Source: Paenibacillus alkalitolerans
GTDB taxonomy: Bacteria; Bacillota; Bacilli; Paenibacillales; YIM-B00363
Direction of reading: 5' to 3'
DNA: 64,000 bases
Assembly: GCF_016482785.1 (NCBI RefSeq)
Contig: NZ_JAEMXM010000001.1
Span: forward strand, 62,001-126,000
The notes under the pieces are model-generated. The model was not told the origin of the DNA. It ran no database searches and saw nothing but the letters and a program-made list of their open reading frames with translations. Shown in pieces: positions 43,604 through 53,775 of the stretch (within the stretch, counting starts at the first letter, position 1; each line of letters opens with the position of its first letter). The translations under genes were made by a program, and so were the position numbers.

Positions 43604-44443
43604 CTAGCGTTTGATTCTATACAGGTACATCGAGAGCGGCGCAAAAACCGCGATAATGATCGCCGACGCTAGGAAAACCATCCAGATCTGCCCGGCCGTC
43701 ACCGTATCGTGCATAAGACCGCGAACCGCCGTCGCCGTCAAGCTGATCGGATTGACATTAACGATCGCCTGCAGCCAGGTAGGCATGGTCTGCGGATCTA
43801 CGAACACATTGCTGACGAATGTCAGTGGGAACAAGATCGTCATACCTGCCATCATAACCGTATTTGGAGTTCGCAATACGAGCCCGAGAGCTGTGAAAGG
43901 CCAGGTGAGGCTAAATGCAAATAAAAGCAGGATAAGTACTGCAAGCACGATGCCCGCAAATCCGCCTTCCGGACGAAAACCAAGGATTACACCGAGCACA
44001 ACAATTACGATCGATGCCATTAAATAACGGGCGACATCTCCGAACATCGCACCCGCGAGGACGGATGGGCGCCATAACGGCATTGAGCGGAAACGGTCGA
44101 ATATACCCTTGGAGATATCCGTATTTATGGACATTCCTGTATAAATCGTGATGATCGATACCGATTGGACGAGAATACCGGGAAGAAGAAACTGCAAATA
44201 TTCGCTTGTCGAACCGGCCAATGCGCCTCCAAACAAGAAGGTGAACATGAGCGTAAACATAATAGGAAAGGCGGTGACATCAAACAATTGCTCAGGAACG
44301 TATTTAATCTTGAGCAGAGCCCGCCAGCCAAATGTGAGCGACGTACTTAACGGTCCCGGGCGCGAAGGTCTCATACGGACAGCCATAGCAACTCGAAGTG
44401 AATTGTCCTTCCCGGTCGGGTTTAATGTTATCTGCTTACTCAT
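43604..44443 (-). CDS. DrrB-type ABC-2 transporter permease
   Basis: 279 residues, six membrane segments, with the ABC-2 signature region ([20 protein letters not shown]). It works with the ATPase gene upstream, which it overlaps by 4 bp. DrrAB pairs export antibiotics or lipids; the substrate here is unknown. Confidence 0.92.
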   Translation of the reverse strand: MSKQITLNPTGKDNSLRVAMAVRMRPSRPGPLSTSLTFGWRALLKIKYVPEQLFDVTAFPIMFTLMFTFLFGGALAGSTSEYLQFLLPGILVQSVSIITIYTGMSINTDISKGIFDRFRSMPLWRPSVLAGAMFGDVARYLMASIVIVVLGVILGFRPEGGFAGIVLAVLILLLFAFSLTWPFTALGLVLRTPNTVMMAGMTILFPLTFVSNVFVDPQTMPTWLQAIVNVNPISLTATAVRGLMHDTVTAGQIWMVFLASAIIIAVFAPLSMYLYRIKR

Positions 44444-45417
44444 GCCGTCTCCTCCTTTGCGGGATGCTGCTTCTCTTCGGCCGGACGGCCTGTCAGCGCC
44501 AGAAACACTTCATCCAGGCTTGGTTGGCCAAGCGAGAAGTCGGTGAGCGCGATCCCGGACCGATTGAGTTCGCCTAACGCGTATGCAACGCTCGCAGTAT
44601 CGGAGGTTCGGGCTGACAGCGTCGTAAGGTCAGGCTTCAGTTGAACGGAAACTTCGAGTACCTGCGAAAGGATGAGTCTGGCCTTGTCAAGACACTCGGG
44701 ATCGTGAAGTCGAACGGTCAAAGTGCCCGACCCGACAGAAGCTTTGAGTTCGCTGCTAGTCCCTTCGGCGATCACCTTTCCCTGATCGATCACCGCAATC
44801 CGGTCGGCTAGTTGGTCGGCCTCTTCCAGATATTGAGTCGTAAGCAGCACGGTTGTACCCGAATCTACCAACGCCCTGACAATGTCCCAAACCTGATTGC
44901 GGCTCCGCGGATCAAGTCCGGTTGTAGGCTCATCCAAAAACAGCAAGTCCGGTGTAACTACAATACTTGCCGCAATATCGAGACGTCTGCGCATTCCTCC
45001 GGAATATTTCTTGACCTGCTGCTCCGCGGCCTCTGACAGATCAAAGGCTTGGAGCAGATCATACGCCCTCGTCTTCGCTTGCTTCCATGAATAACCGAGC
45101 AATCGGGCGATAAGTACTAAATTCTCAATTCCCGACAGATCCTCGTCGACCGAAGCGAATTGCCCGGTCAAACTTACCCGGCTTCGTACGGCATCTGATT
45201 CGCGAACGATATCGTGTCCGAAAACGCTGGCATGCCCGCCGTCAGGGCGAAGAAGCGTAGCGAGCATGCGAATCGTTGTCGTTTTGCCCGCGCCGTTAGG
45301 TCCCAGGAAGCCATAAACGGTTCCTCTGGGTATGCCAAGATCAACTCCGTCAACAGCTCTGTTATTATCGAATACTTTCACCAATCCCACTGCTTCTACC
45401 GCAAGAATAACAATCAC
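44440..45417 (-). CDS. DrrA-type ABC transporter ATPase
   Basis: 325 residues with Walker [11 protein letters not shown], signature [15 protein letters not shown], Walker [13 protein letters not shown] and the DrrA C-terminal extension ([20 protein letters not shown]). A GTG at 45417 is the first start, but GAGGTG overlaps it, so initiation may be a few codons further in. The pair is probably a drug or lipid exporter. Confidence 0.93.
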   Translation of the reverse strand: MIVILAVEAVGLVKVFDNNRAVDGVDLGIPRGTVYGFLGPNGAGKTTTIRMLATLLRPDGGHASVFGHDIVRESDAVRSRVSLTGQFASVDEDLSGIENLVLIARLLGYSWKQAKTRAYDLLQAFDLSEAAEQQVKKYSGGMRRRLDIAASIVVTPDLLFLDEPTTGLDPRSRNQVWDIVRALVDSGTTVLLTTQYLEEADQLADRIAVIDQGKVIAEGTSSELKASVGSGTLTVRLHDPECLDKARLILSQVLEVSVQLKPDLTTLSARTSDTASVAYALGELNRSGIALTDFSLGQPSLDEVFLALTGRPAEEKQHPAKEETA

Positions 45418-45510
45418 CTCATCGTTTCATAATCATCTTCTTATTTGGATTGTATCACTCGCTTGTCGATGATATTTCTTTTCGTTTGCTATTCTTGGAC
45501 CCTCAATAAC

Positions 45511-46395
45511 TCAGTTGATTGCAATGGTGTTCGCAGCTCCGTCCCAGTGAACGACGTACCCTGTAATCTCTGCGAAATCCCTCAGCGGGATCATTACGGA
45601 TTCCTTCAACAGACGAGACTGGATTTCAATCTCCATCGCCGTACCGTTTACAATGACGATGTTTGACTCAGGAATATGTACGATTTCTTTATCGCCAATA
45701 ACCGCCGTTACTGTTTTAGACTGTCGATCCCAATTTACCGTTCCTCCCAACAGTTCGAAGCATCTGCGCAAGGGAACGAAAAGCCTCTCTTTATAGAGGA
45801 TAAACTCTTTCCTTGTTTCTTTTATCTCCCCGTAAACCGATATCTTACCGTCGAAAGTTACTGCAAGTTCATATTGATGATTCTCCGCTATTTCTTCCGG
45901 AGATAAGTCCGAATTTGTAATGATGACAACCGTATTTACTTCCACTTGGTCAAACAACCAATGTACTTCATCGTTATGCATACGAATACAGCCTAAGCTT
46001 ACATATTTGCCGATTGATTTCGGATTGTTGTTCCCATGAATCGCGTACGTTGTTCCTCTCGTCCCTCTCGCATCAAGCCCGAGCCAACGGTCTCCCAACG
46101 GATTTCTGGGATCGCCGCCCGGAATCTTGTCTTTGTAGTATGGCCTGTTTTTGATTTTATTTACAATCTTGTACGTCCCTTCCGGTGTCAATGAGTCGGA
46201 TTTGCCGGTAGCGACGGAAAACCGTTTCTCTAGCATTCCGTCTTTGAAGTAAGTCAGTTCGTTCGTTTTCTTATTGACGATAATCAAATCGTCGTTAGCG
46301 GCTTTAGCGCCAGTTCGACTTGAGTAAAAACCTGCTAATATCACAAATAGTGATAATGCAATAATTCCTGCTCGATAAATAACCGTAACAAGCAT
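45511..46395 (-). CDS. L,D-transpeptidase (YkuD) with C-terminal stalk domain
   Basis: 294 residues. An N-terminal signal or anchor at 5-25 is followed by a YkuD catalytic domain at about 35-165, with His120 (YAIHG) and the catalytic Cys136 in SLGCIRMHN. The last 90 residues are a copper-amine-oxidase-N-like domain (FVPLRRCFELLGGTVNWD, VMIPLRDFAEITGYVVHW). It forms 3-3 or anchoring bonds in peptidoglycan outside the membrane. It diverges from glnQ. Confidence 0.92.
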   Translation of the reverse strand: MLVTVIYRAGIIALSLFVILAGFYSSRTGAKAANDDLIIVNKKTNELTYFKDGMLEKRFSVATGKSDSLTPEGTYKIVNKIKNRPYYKDKIPGGDPRNPLGDRWLGLDARGTRGTTYAIHGNNNPKSIGKYVSLGCIRMHNDEVHWLFDQVEVNTVVIITNSDLSPEEIAENHQYELAVTFDGKISVYGEIKETRKEFILYKERLFVPLRRCFELLGGTVNWDRQSKTVTAVIGDKEIVHIPESNIVIVNGTAMEIEIQSRLLKESVMIPLRDFAEITGYVVHWDGAANTIAIN

Positions 46396-46492
46396 AGACT
46401 CATCCCCAAATATTGGAATTAATGTTGTTAATCAATATATAGGGAGCGCATATGTCCTATTCCAATTTTTTTATGTCAGGAATTCTTACCTA

Positions 46493-46527
46493 ATTTTTAA
46501 ATTATTTTTAAAATTTTTGTGTAGAAT
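46493..46527 (+). promoter_or_regulatory. Candidate GlnL-activated promoter of glnQHMP
   Basis: T-rich direct repeats ATTTTTAAA at 46493 and 46504 (11-bp period), then ATTTTTGTG at 46513, lead to a TAGAAT -10 box at 46522-46527 with no usable -35. This fits activator-dependent transcription; GlnL of B. subtilis uses T-rich direct repeats. Binding is inferred. Confidence 0.45.
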
Positions 46528-46608
46528 TTCGTAGTTTTCAGTAGACCGACAGTTACTATGCAATTAACACGTGATGTATCCTCACAACGAAAGAAAGGAG
46601 GGAGTCCG

Positions 46609-47337
46609 ATGATACATTTTCACCAGGTGAATAAACATTACGGCAGCTTTCATGTGTTGAAGGACATTAATTTATCGATTCAACAAGGCGAAGTCGTTGT
46701 CGTTGTCGGCCCGTCCGGTTCCGGGAAAAGCACGTTGGTTCGCTGCATCAATCGGTTGGAGACGATCACGGACGGCGAGTTGTTGGTAGACGGTGTAAGA
46801 GTAAACGACAAGTCCACCGATATCAATACACTGCGGCGGAATATCGGGATGGTGTTCCAGCACTTCAATTTATACCCTCATAAGACCGTTCTTCAAAATA
46901 TCACTCTCGCCCCTATGAAAGTTGTAGGCGAGACGAAGGAAGAAGCCGAGAAAACGGCGATGTTTTATCTGGAAAAAGTCGGCATACCCGACAAAGCACA
47001 TGCGTTTCCGGCTCAACTGTCCGGCGGGCAGCAGCAGCGGGTAGCGATTGCGCGCGGTCTCGCAATGAAACCGAAAATTATGCTGTTCGACGAACCGACG
47101 TCCGCTCTCGATCCCGAGACGATCGGGGAAGTGCTTGACGTAATGAAGAAGCTGGCGCTTGAAGGTATGACAATGGTCGTCGTCACCCATGAGATGGGCT
47201 TCGCGAAAGAAGTGGCCGACAGGGTCGTGTTTATGGACCGGGGCCAGATCGTGGAAGAGGCAGCACCGGTTGAGTTCTTTGCAAACCCGCGCGAAGAGCG
47301 CGCCCGTTTGTTCCTTAGCCGTATTTTAAATCACTAA
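46609..47337 (+). CDS. glnQ: Glutamine ABC transporter ATPase
   Basis: 242 residues with Walker [10 protein letters not shown], signature [16 protein letters not shown], Walker [15 protein letters not shown] and the polar-amino-acid family end ([16 protein letters not shown]-like). AAAGGAGGG lies 7 bases before ATG 46609. First gene of glnQ-glnH-glnM-glnP, the same order as in B. subtilis, followed by the glnKL two-component genes that regulate it there. Confidence 0.95.
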   Translation: MIHFHQVNKHYGSFHVLKDINLSIQQGEVVVVVGPSGSGKSTLVRCINRLETITDGELLVDGVRVNDKSTDINTLRRNIGMVFQHFNLYPHKTVLQNITLAPMKVVGETKEEAEKTAMFYLEKVGIPDKAHAFPAQLSGGQQQRVAIARGLAMKPKIMLFDEPTSALDPETIGEVLDVMKKLALEGMTMVVVTHEMGFAKEVADRVVFMDRGQIVEEAAPVEFFANPREERARLFLSRILNH

Positions 47338-47360
47338 ATAGGAGAAGGGGTTGTTGGAGC

Positions 47361-48206
47361 ATGAAACGTTGGGGCAAAGTAATGAGCATCGCATTGGCGG
47401 CCGTCTTGGCAGTGGGTACTTTGGCGGGCTGCGGAGCGAAGAATGAAGGAACCGCAGAGAATACCCAAGGGAGCGGCGGCGAAGCGAAGGCGGAAGGCAT
47501 TATTGGAAAGATTAAAGAACGCGGCAAAGTCATTGCAGGGGTCAAGTACGATCTGAACTTGTTCGGTCTGAAAGATCCGGCAACCGGCGAAGTGAACGGC
47601 TTTGACATCGACATCGCGAAGCAAATCGCGAAGAAGGTGCTCGGAGACGAAAACGCGATCGAGCTCGTGGAAGTGACGTCGAAGACGCGCATTCCGATGC
47701 TTCAGAACGGCGATATCGATATGATCGTGGCAACGATGACGATTACTGAAGAGCGTAAACAGGAGATTGACTTCTCTGACGTATACTTTACTGCCGGTCA
47801 ATCTTTACTCGTGCCGAAGGACAGCCCGATCAACTCCGTCAAAGATTTGACGGCCGATTCGAGAGTAGTGACGGCGAAAGGCTCCACATCCGCGAAAAAT
47901 ATTCGGGAAGCGGCGCCGGACGCGCAAGTGCTTGAGTTTGAAAACTACGCTGAGGCGTTCACGGCATTGAAAGCCGGCCAAGGCGACGCGTTGACTACCG
48001 ATAATGCATTGCTCTACGGCATGGCGCAGCAGGATCCGAATTTCCGCGTGCTTGACGAGACGTTCACGGAAGAGCCGTACGGCATCGGTATTGCGAAAGG
48101 CGACGAAGAGTTTGTGAAGCTCGTTAACGAAACGTTGAAAGAGCTGAAAGACAACGGCGAATACGACAAGATTTACGAGAAGTGGATCGGCAAAAAACCG
48201 GAATAA
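47361..48206 (+). CDS. glnH: Glutamine-binding lipoprotein
   Basis: 281 residues. Lipobox LAGC (Cys24), then an SBP_bac_3 fold (GVKYDLNLFGLKDPATGEVN, GFDIDIAKQIAKKV, NGDIDMIVATMTITEERK) with ligand-pocket residues typical of glutamine/glutamate binders. It captures the amino acid outside the membrane for GlnM/GlnP. 23 bp after glnQ. Confidence 0.94.
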   Translation: MKRWGKVMSIALAAVLAVGTLAGCGAKNEGTAENTQGSGGEAKAEGIIGKIKERGKVIAGVKYDLNLFGLKDPATGEVNGFDIDIAKQIAKKVLGDENAIELVEVTSKTRIPMLQNGDIDMIVATMTITEERKQEIDFSDVYFTAGQSLLVPKDSPINSVKDLTADSRVVTAKGSTSAKNIREAAPDAQVLEFENYAEAFTALKAGQGDALTTDNALLYGMAQQDPNFRVLDETFTEEPYGIGIAKGDEEFVKLVNETLKELKDNGEYDKIYEKWIGKKPE

Positions 48207-48219
48207 TGCACCGAATCGA

Positions 48220-48246
48220 GGGGATGAGCGCAGGCCGCTCGTCCCC
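48220..48246 (+). terminator. Intercistronic hairpin between glnH and glnM
   Basis: GGGGATGAGCG pairs with CGCTCGTCCCC over 11 positions with one wobble and a 5-base loop. Weak T content follows, so partial termination or mRNA protection would make more binding protein than permease. Confidence 0.6.
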
Positions 48247-48284
48247 GTTGTGTTTGCAAACGCGAGTAAAGGAGGGATAGGGAT

Positions 48285-48941
48285 ATGTTAATCGACATTT
48301 CGGTTCTCACAGAAAATATCGATCGCTATATGATCGGATTATGGGGAACACTGCTTGCAAGTGTAATATCCCTAATCGCAAGTTTTATTCTTGGCACAAT
48401 CATAGCGGTGTTTCGCATTACCCCATTTAAGCCGCTGCAATGGTTCGGCACTGCATATGTAGAGTTTATCAGAAATATCCCGCTGTTATTGATAGCGGTT
48501 TTTGTCTTCACTGGACTTCCGCTGCTCATTGGATTACGATTTGTCCCTTTTCAATCCGGTTTGATAGCTCTTTCCGTTTACACATCCGCATTCATCGCGG
48601 AAGCGATTCGCGCCGGCATTCTTTCCGTTCCCAAGGGTCAGATGGAAGCCGCACAGTCTTCAGGGTTAACTTATATTCAAGCGATGCGGCACGTCATTTT
48701 GCCGCAAGCGATCAAGATCGTCATTCCGCCGCTTGGCAATCAATTTTTGAACCTTGTAAAAAACACTTCGATTTTTACAGTTATTTCGGCAGCCGATCTA
48801 ATGTATCATGCAGATTTAATCAACTCGGATACGTTCGATACGTTCAGCACTTATATTTTTGCCGCAATGTTTTATTTAATACTGACCATTCCGCTCAGCT
48901 TCGGTGTTCGTTATTTGGAACGCAGATTAGCAGCGAATTAA
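48285..48941 (+). CDS. glnM: Glutamine ABC transporter permease
   Basis: 218 residues, about five membrane segments, HisM/GlnP-type, with the permease loop VPKGQMEAAQSSGLTYIQAM and FIRNIPLLL. AAAGGAGGG precedes the ATG. Forms a heterodimer with GlnP. Confidence 0.93.
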   Translation: MLIDISVLTENIDRYMIGLWGTLLASVISLIASFILGTIIAVFRITPFKPLQWFGTAYVEFIRNIPLLLIAVFVFTGLPLLIGLRFVPFQSGLIALSVYTSAFIAEAIRAGILSVPKGQMEAAQSSGLTYIQAMRHVILPQAIKIVIPPLGNQFLNLVKNTSIFTVISAADLMYHADLINSDTFDTFSTYIFAAMFYLILTIPLSFGVRYLERRLAAN

Positions 48942-48956
48942 AGGAGGGGAATAACG

Positions 48957-49607
48957 ATGGATTTCACCGGAGCTTTGTCCCCTGCGAATATAAACTTTTT
49001 GCTTCAAGGTTTGCTCATCACGATTGAAGTGGCGCTCATATCGATCGTCATCAGCTTCGTTATTAGTGTGCTGGTTGGCACCGTTCGTTATGCGAAGGTA
49101 CCTGTATTGGCGAAAGTATTCGCGGTGCTCGTCGAAACCATAAGAAACTTGCCGCTGCTGCTTATCATATTTTTCACATATTTCGCTTTGCCTGAAGTGG
49201 GAATCAAACTTGACGTGTTTTCAGCGGCGGTCACCGCGTTAGTTATATTTGAATCCGCTATGATTTCTGAAATCGTGCGAGGCGGGTTGAATTCCGTGGA
49301 AAAAGGCCTCGTGGAAGCGGGAAGGTCATCCGGTTTGACGGCGACGCAAACGCTATGGCATATCGTTCTGCCGATTGCGCTGCGCCGCATGGTGCCGCCA
49401 ATGGTGAGCCAATTCATCTCTTTACTGAAAGATACCTCGCTTGCAGTCGTTATCTCTTTGCCGGAACTGATGAACCACGTGCAAATTATTAACGGCCATA
49501 ATATCAATTACGTCATCCCGACGTTCCTGTTTGCGGCGCTCCTATATTTTGCCGTAAATTACTTGCTTTCCATCATTTCGCGCAGACTGGAGCATAAGCA
49601 TCCATAA
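48957..49607 (+). CDS. glnP: Glutamine ABC transporter permease
   Basis: 216 residues, same fold as GlnM, with VEKGLVEAGRSSGLTATQTL and ETIRNLPLLL. 15 bp after glnM, with AAAGGAGGGG before the ATG. Last transporter gene; a terminator follows. Confidence 0.93.
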   Translation: MDFTGALSPANINFLLQGLLITIEVALISIVISFVISVLVGTVRYAKVPVLAKVFAVLVETIRNLPLLLIIFFTYFALPEVGIKLDVFSAAVTALVIFESAMISEIVRGGLNSVEKGLVEAGRSSGLTATQTLWHIVLPIALRRMVPPMVSQFISLLKDTSLAVVISLPELMNHVQIINGHNINYVIPTFLFAALLYFAVNYLLSIISRRLEHKHP

Positions 49608-49631
49608 AATGTTACCGCCGCGAGCGAGACA

Positions 49632-49676
49632 AAATGCTCTTTCTTCCTTTAACATAAGGAGGATGGAGCATTTTTG
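49632..49676 (+). terminator. Terminator after glnP
   Basis: AAATGCTC and GAGCATTT arms with an inner TCCT/AGGA pair, followed by TTTTTGG. It separates the transporter genes from the regulatory pair. Confidence 0.65.
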
Positions 49677-49710
49677 GTACATGAGACCAGCGAAAGGAGC
49701 AGTCCGTTCA

Positions 49711-51003
49711 ATGAAAGATCAGAGATTATTTATATGGATTGTCATACTTCTTTCGACGGCGCTGCTCGGGGAAGTAAAGATTACCCCGTTCGGCGGCGAT
49801 TTCCGGTTTTCGCTCGGCATTGTGGCGTATTTTTTCGGATTGCTTTGGTTTTCCGTACCAGTGCTTGCAACGGGCATTTCCGCAGGGTTATTCATCGTAT
49901 TGTTCCGGATCGGAATGGATGCCGCGCTGTACGATACTCCTTGGACAGAAGGAGTTATTCAGCATATGCCGACCTTTTTCTTCTATGTAACGTTTGCGGT
50001 GATCATCTCGGTCTTGAAAATAAAAACAAATGTCGAATATCCGGTGAAGGTCGGATTTTACGGTGCGATTGCGGACATTTCTTCGAACGGAGTGGAGCTG
50101 TTGGCGCGGTACGGATCGGCCGCGCCTTCGGATATAACGGCCGGCGGGATTCTACTGATTGTTCTGGTCGGCCTGCTGCGAAGCTTCTTTGTCGTCGGTC
50201 TGTGTAATATGCTTGCGATACGGCAGGTTCGGGCACTAGGGGAACATCGCCGGCAAGAACTGGAGCGCTTAATGATGATCAATTCAAATTTATTTGAGGA
50301 ATCGTTCTATCTCCGGAAGTCGATGAGCCATATTGAAGAAATAACGAGAGATAGTTATCAATTATATAGGAAGCTTAAAGATAAGTCGTTCCCGGATGCC
50401 GCTCAAGCTCTGTATATCGCGGAGAATGTGCACGAGGTGAAGAAGGACTCGCAGCGGATATTATCCGGTCTGTCGAAGATCATTCGACTGGAGCAAATAT
50501 TGTCCAAGCGTACAGGCATCCCTGCGCTGTGCGCAATGGTCGCCCGGGCAAACGAAAACTACGCGTTGATGCTTGGCAAGAAAATCGAAATCGTAACCCG
50601 GAGCGACGTAAACCTCTCCACCGACGAAATTTATCCGCTGCTTTCGGTATTGAACAATATCGTGTCGAATGCGGTGGAAGCGATCGATGGACAAGGACAT
50701 ATATATATTGAGGTGGAGCTTCAGGAAGATTGCGTAGTATTCATGGTGACGGATAACGGTCCCGGCATCACGTCCGACGAGCGGGAGTTGATTTTCCGGC
50801 CGGGATACACGACCAAATTTGATGCCGAAGGAAATTCATCGACGGGCATCGGGCTTTCTCATGCATTAGACATCACTAAGCTGCTTGGAGGAGACATTCA
50901 GATTTGGAGCGCCCCGGGCGAGACGCAATTTGAAATCAGAATTCCGACGGAAAGATTGATACGCAAGGAGGTGACGGAACATGCTCCGGTTTTTCTTAGT
51001 TGA
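49711..51003 (+). CDS. glnK: Glutamine-sensing histidine kinase
   Basis: 430 residues. Five or six membrane segments fill the first 190 residues (SLGIVAYFFGLLWFSVPVLA). The H-box region is around EVKKDSQRILSGLSKIIR, and the ATPase domain has NNIVSNAVEAI (N box), DNGPGI (G1) and GIGLSHALDI (G2). It matches B. subtilis GlnK (YcbA). ATG 49711 has AAAGGAG about 12 bases upstream; earlier in-frame ATGs fall inside the terminator hairpin or have a badly placed ribosome site. The PII protein also called GlnK is unrelated. Confidence 0.88.
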   Translation: MKDQRLFIWIVILLSTALLGEVKITPFGGDFRFSLGIVAYFFGLLWFSVPVLATGISAGLFIVLFRIGMDAALYDTPWTEGVIQHMPTFFFYVTFAVIISVLKIKTNVEYPVKVGFYGAIADISSNGVELLARYGSAAPSDITAGGILLIVLVGLLRSFFVVGLCNMLAIRQVRALGEHRRQELERLMMINSNLFEESFYLRKSMSHIEEITRDSYQLYRKLKDKSFPDAAQALYIAENVHEVKKDSQRILSGLSKIIRLEQILSKRTGIPALCAMVARANENYALMLGKKIEIVTRSDVNLSTDEIYPLLSVLNNIVSNAVEAIDGQGHIYIEVELQEDCVVFMVTDNGPGITSDERELIFRPGYTTKFDAEGNSSTGIGLSHALDITKLLGGDIQIWSAPGETQFEIRIPTERLIRKEVTEHAPVFLS

Positions 51004-51895
51004 GGACGATCCAGCCGTCCGTAGGATGGTTTCCCGCATCATCGCCGAGAGCGGTCTTGGCGATGTAATCGGGGAAGCGGACGACGGAATGAGCACGTCG
51101 ATCGATGGCATCCGGAGCGCGGATGTCGTCATAATCGATTTGTTGATGCCCGGGCGCGATGGAATCGAGACGGTGAAAGCCCTCCGCGACGAAGGTTACG
51201 CCGGCCGTTTCATTATGATCTCCCAGGTCGAAAATAAGCAGATGATCGGCGAAGCATATCAACAAGGGATCGACACGTTCATCCAGAAACCGATAAACCG
51301 TCTGGAGGTTCTTGCCGTCTTAAAGCGCGTGGCGGATCATCTCATACTGGAAAAATCGCTGCAGACGATCCGAAATTCGCTCAGTGTGTTTGATGCGCAA
51401 GGAAACGATGAAGCGAAGATGGGAGGACTCCGGCAGCGGGAACGTTCGTGGGAACAGCAAGCCCGCTCTCTGCTAATGCAGCTTGGGATCGCCGGCGAAG
51501 CGGGGGCTTCCGATCTTATCGATATCATTATTTGGCTGACTGAACAGGAACACGAAGGTCGCGTGCTTGCAGACCTTCCGCCGCTGAAAGATATTTACGA
51601 GCAAGTGGTCAGAAAACATCGCGAAGTTCGAGACGACAGCTTGCAAAAGGATGCGCGAGCCATGGAACAGCGGGTACGCAGGTTAGCGTTCCAAACGCTC
51701 ACCCATCTTTCATCATTAGGATTGAACGATTACGCGAACCCGACGTTTGAATACTATGCTTCCCGACTGTTCGATTTCCAAGAGGTTCGCCTCCGGATGC
51801 GGGAGTTGGAGGATGGGAGCAAGACGACTTCCGCCAAATTGAACATAAGAAAGTTTCTGTACGTGTTCTATATGGAGGCGCGTTCCGCTAACTAA
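50981..51895 (+). CDS. glnL: Glutamine response regulator
   Basis: 304 residues. The receiver domain at 1-120 has Asp53 in VIIDLLMPG, the acidic pair ED at 8-9 and Lys in FIQKPIN. The C-terminal half is the YcbB DNA-binding domain of GlnL rather than a common winged helix. Overlaps glnK by 23 bp. It probably activates glnQHMP in response to glutamine. Confidence 0.9.
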   Translation: MLRFFLVEDDPAVRRMVSRIIAESGLGDVIGEADDGMSTSIDGIRSADVVIIDLLMPGRDGIETVKALRDEGYAGRFIMISQVENKQMIGEAYQQGIDTFIQKPINRLEVLAVLKRVADHLILEKSLQTIRNSLSVFDAQGNDEAKMGGLRQRERSWEQQARSLLMQLGIAGEAGASDLIDIIIWLTEQEHEGRVLADLPPLKDIYEQVVRKHREVRDDSLQKDARAMEQRVRRLAFQTLTHLSSLGLNDYANPTFEYYASRLFDFQEVRLRMRELEDGSKTTSAKLNIRKFLYVFYMEARSAN

Positions 51896-52006
51896 TACGG
51901 TCGCGAATATGCGGTACGCTGATGATCGCTGCATTTTTCAAATTTGCTCCTAATCTGTTACGATCTAATAGAGAGGCACGGACAGTAAAATAAAGGGGAG
52001 AAGTTC

Positions 52007-52858
52007 GTGACAGGATACGACGAGAGCAAAAAGGAACAAGTAAACGGGAGCGAACCGGATGAACGGTTGACCTCCGATGAGGAGTACGGCAGGGATTTTA
52101 CAGAGGAAGAGTTGGAGGCGTACTTTAAAGAAGCGGAGGAAGAGCAGGAGGAGTTCACTCCCTTTTTTCAATCCAAAACAGTGAAACGGTTCATTGCCGT
52201 ATTGCTTTCTCTCATGCTGTGCGCCAATGTGATTGCTTTTTTGCCTAAGATATTTTCGCTGCCGGCGATCCGGTTTTTGACGGTATCGGCGCAGCTCTCG
52301 CAATCCGAAGCGATTCAAGCGTACAAGCAGGCCGTTGTTGTAGTAACTTCGGATAACCGGAAGGGCACAGGCTTCCATGTATCCTCGGAGCGGGGGCTTA
52401 TCGTGACGAATCGGCACGTTGTAGGGGAGGCGCCGGAAAGCGTTGTCACCTTCCAGAATGGAAAGCGTTACACAGCGGATGTTGTCGCGCGCGACCCCGT
52501 TATGGATATTGCCATATTGGAAATCGGCCATACGGAGATGCCCGTGTTGCCGCTCGCCGGCGGCAGCTCGGATACGGAAGGGGAACCCGTCTATATAATC
52601 GGCAATCCGTTATTTTTTCATTGGATAGCCAATGAAGGGGTAGTAGGGGAGTTGCTCACGGATCGGGATCCTCCGGTGATGACGCTGCAGGCCCCGGTAT
52701 ATAGAGGCAACAGCGGAAGTCCCGTAATCGGCCGGAACGGCCAAGTGATAGGCGTTGTATTTGCCACAAGCACTATAGAACGGAATGGGGAAAGCGAAAA
52801 GGTCGGACTTGCCGTTCCAGTGGAGTGGGTATTGAAATATGTGCCGAAGGAGCCGTGA
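52007..52858 (+). CDS. Membrane-anchored trypsin-like (HtrA-related) protease without PDZ
   Basis: 283 residues. An acidic cytosolic head (many Glu/Asp in 15-50), one membrane segment at about 62-85, then a chymotrypsin-fold domain with His137 (TNRHVV), Asp167 (PVMDIAIL) and Ser236 (YRGNSGSPV). It lacks the PDZ domain of HtrA/DegP, so it is a short form. GTG start after AGGGGAGAA. It probably acts outside the membrane in quality control or processing. Confidence 0.88.
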   Translation: MTGYDESKKEQVNGSEPDERLTSDEEYGRDFTEEELEAYFKEAEEEQEEFTPFFQSKTVKRFIAVLLSLMLCANVIAFLPKIFSLPAIRFLTVSAQLSQSEAIQAYKQAVVVVTSDNRKGTGFHVSSERGLIVTNRHVVGEAPESVVTFQNGKRYTADVVARDPVMDIAILEIGHTEMPVLPLAGGSSDTEGEPVYIIGNPLFFHWIANEGVVGELLTDRDPPVMTLQAPVYRGNSGSPVIGRNGQVIGVVFATSTIERNGESEKVGLAVPVEWVLKYVPKEP

Positions 52859-52864
52859 GTAATG

Positions 52865-52907
52865 AAAAACCCTGCTCAGCCGAAACCGGCTAAAGCAGGG
52901 TATGTTT
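52865..52907. terminator. Bidirectional terminator between converging genes
   Basis: ACCCTGCT/AGCAGGGT with inner AGCCG/CGGCT form a long stem. AAAAAC lies on the left and TATGTTTTCATTT on the right, serving both strands. Confidence 0.85.
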
Positions 52908-52911
52908 TCAT

Positions 52912-53568
52912 TTACCGCAGGACATCGCGAGCCGTAACATAAGTTCTTGACCAGAATCCGGAGAGGCTTGAGATCCCGACTCCATTGAAGGACGGACTGG
53001 CATGAATGAATTGATTGTCGCCGATATACATACCGACGTGGTTGATCGTACCGTCGCTGTTCGTATCGAAGAATACAAGATCTCCCTTGCTCAAGTTGGA
53101 TCTGGAAACGTATACGCCTTCTTTGGACTGCGTTCTGCTGGATCTACTCAAGTCCATTCCATGATTTCGGAACACCAGCTCTATGTATGCCGAACAATCG
53201 GTGTATTGATAGTTAGTCGTCCAAGGTTCGGCTCCCCATCTATACTTGAAATCTCCTATGTATGATTTTGCTGTGGAGACCAGCTTGTCCCTGGTACTAA
53301 GTGAGGATGTGTACTTTGATTTAGCCGATATGTAACCGATTGTGCCGTCCTGCACTTGTATCTTTAGCCAACCGCTGTTTACTTTCTCTATGACATGGAT
53401 TCGTTCGCCTTTAGGAATCATCCTGTATTTGTATCCGCTTATAGTCGGTTGATCTCTGAAATTGACCCCCCATGTGACTACCGTTTCGTACTGCACCGCG
53501 GCGGATACTGATGAAGCGAAGAACACGATTGCCAGTACAGATGCGAGTAAAATAATAGACTTGCGCAT
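52912..53568 (-). CDS. Secreted SH3-NlpC/P60 cell-wall hydrolase
   Basis: 218 residues. Signal peptide 1-23 (VFFASSVSAA). A bacterial SH3 domain at about 28-85 (GVNFRDQPTISGYKYRMIPK) binds wall, and NlpC/P60 at about 92-218 has Cys125 (TDCSAYIE), His177 (NHVGMYIG) and His189 (FIHASP). It cleaves peptide stems of peptidoglycan (D-Glu-meso-DAP type). GGAGGTGACAGCA before ATG 53568 fixes the start. Confidence 0.93.
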   Translation of the reverse strand: MRKSIILLASVLAIVFFASSVSAAVQYETVVTWGVNFRDQPTISGYKYRMIPKGERIHVIEKVNSGWLKIQVQDGTIGYISAKSKYTSSLSTRDKLVSTAKSYIGDFKYRWGAEPWTTNYQYTDCSAYIELVFRNHGMDLSRSSRTQSKEGVYVSRSNLSKGDLVFFDTNSDGTINHVGMYIGDNQFIHASPSFNGVGISSLSGFWSRTYVTARDVLR

Positions 53569-53775
53569 TGCTGTCACCTCCATAAGTTATACTAATAGAA
53601 TAGCTTGCGAAACTAGAATGGGACAGAGGCCAAATCATGGAAATGCCCTACACCCCGTCGATCGGGGGATAAATATTTTCCAATTTCGATTCCAATACGA
53701 ACATGTGTGTGGTATTATCGTAGAAGCGTCGACAAACTTATATCAAATAATCATTTTTGGAAGGAAGATTCAATT

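Noticed and set aside
46558-46608. Upstream in-frame ATG extending GlnQ by 17 residues
   Set aside because: No ribosome site precedes it, whereas ATG 46609 has AAAGGAGGG at ideal spacing and gives the usual GlnQ start.
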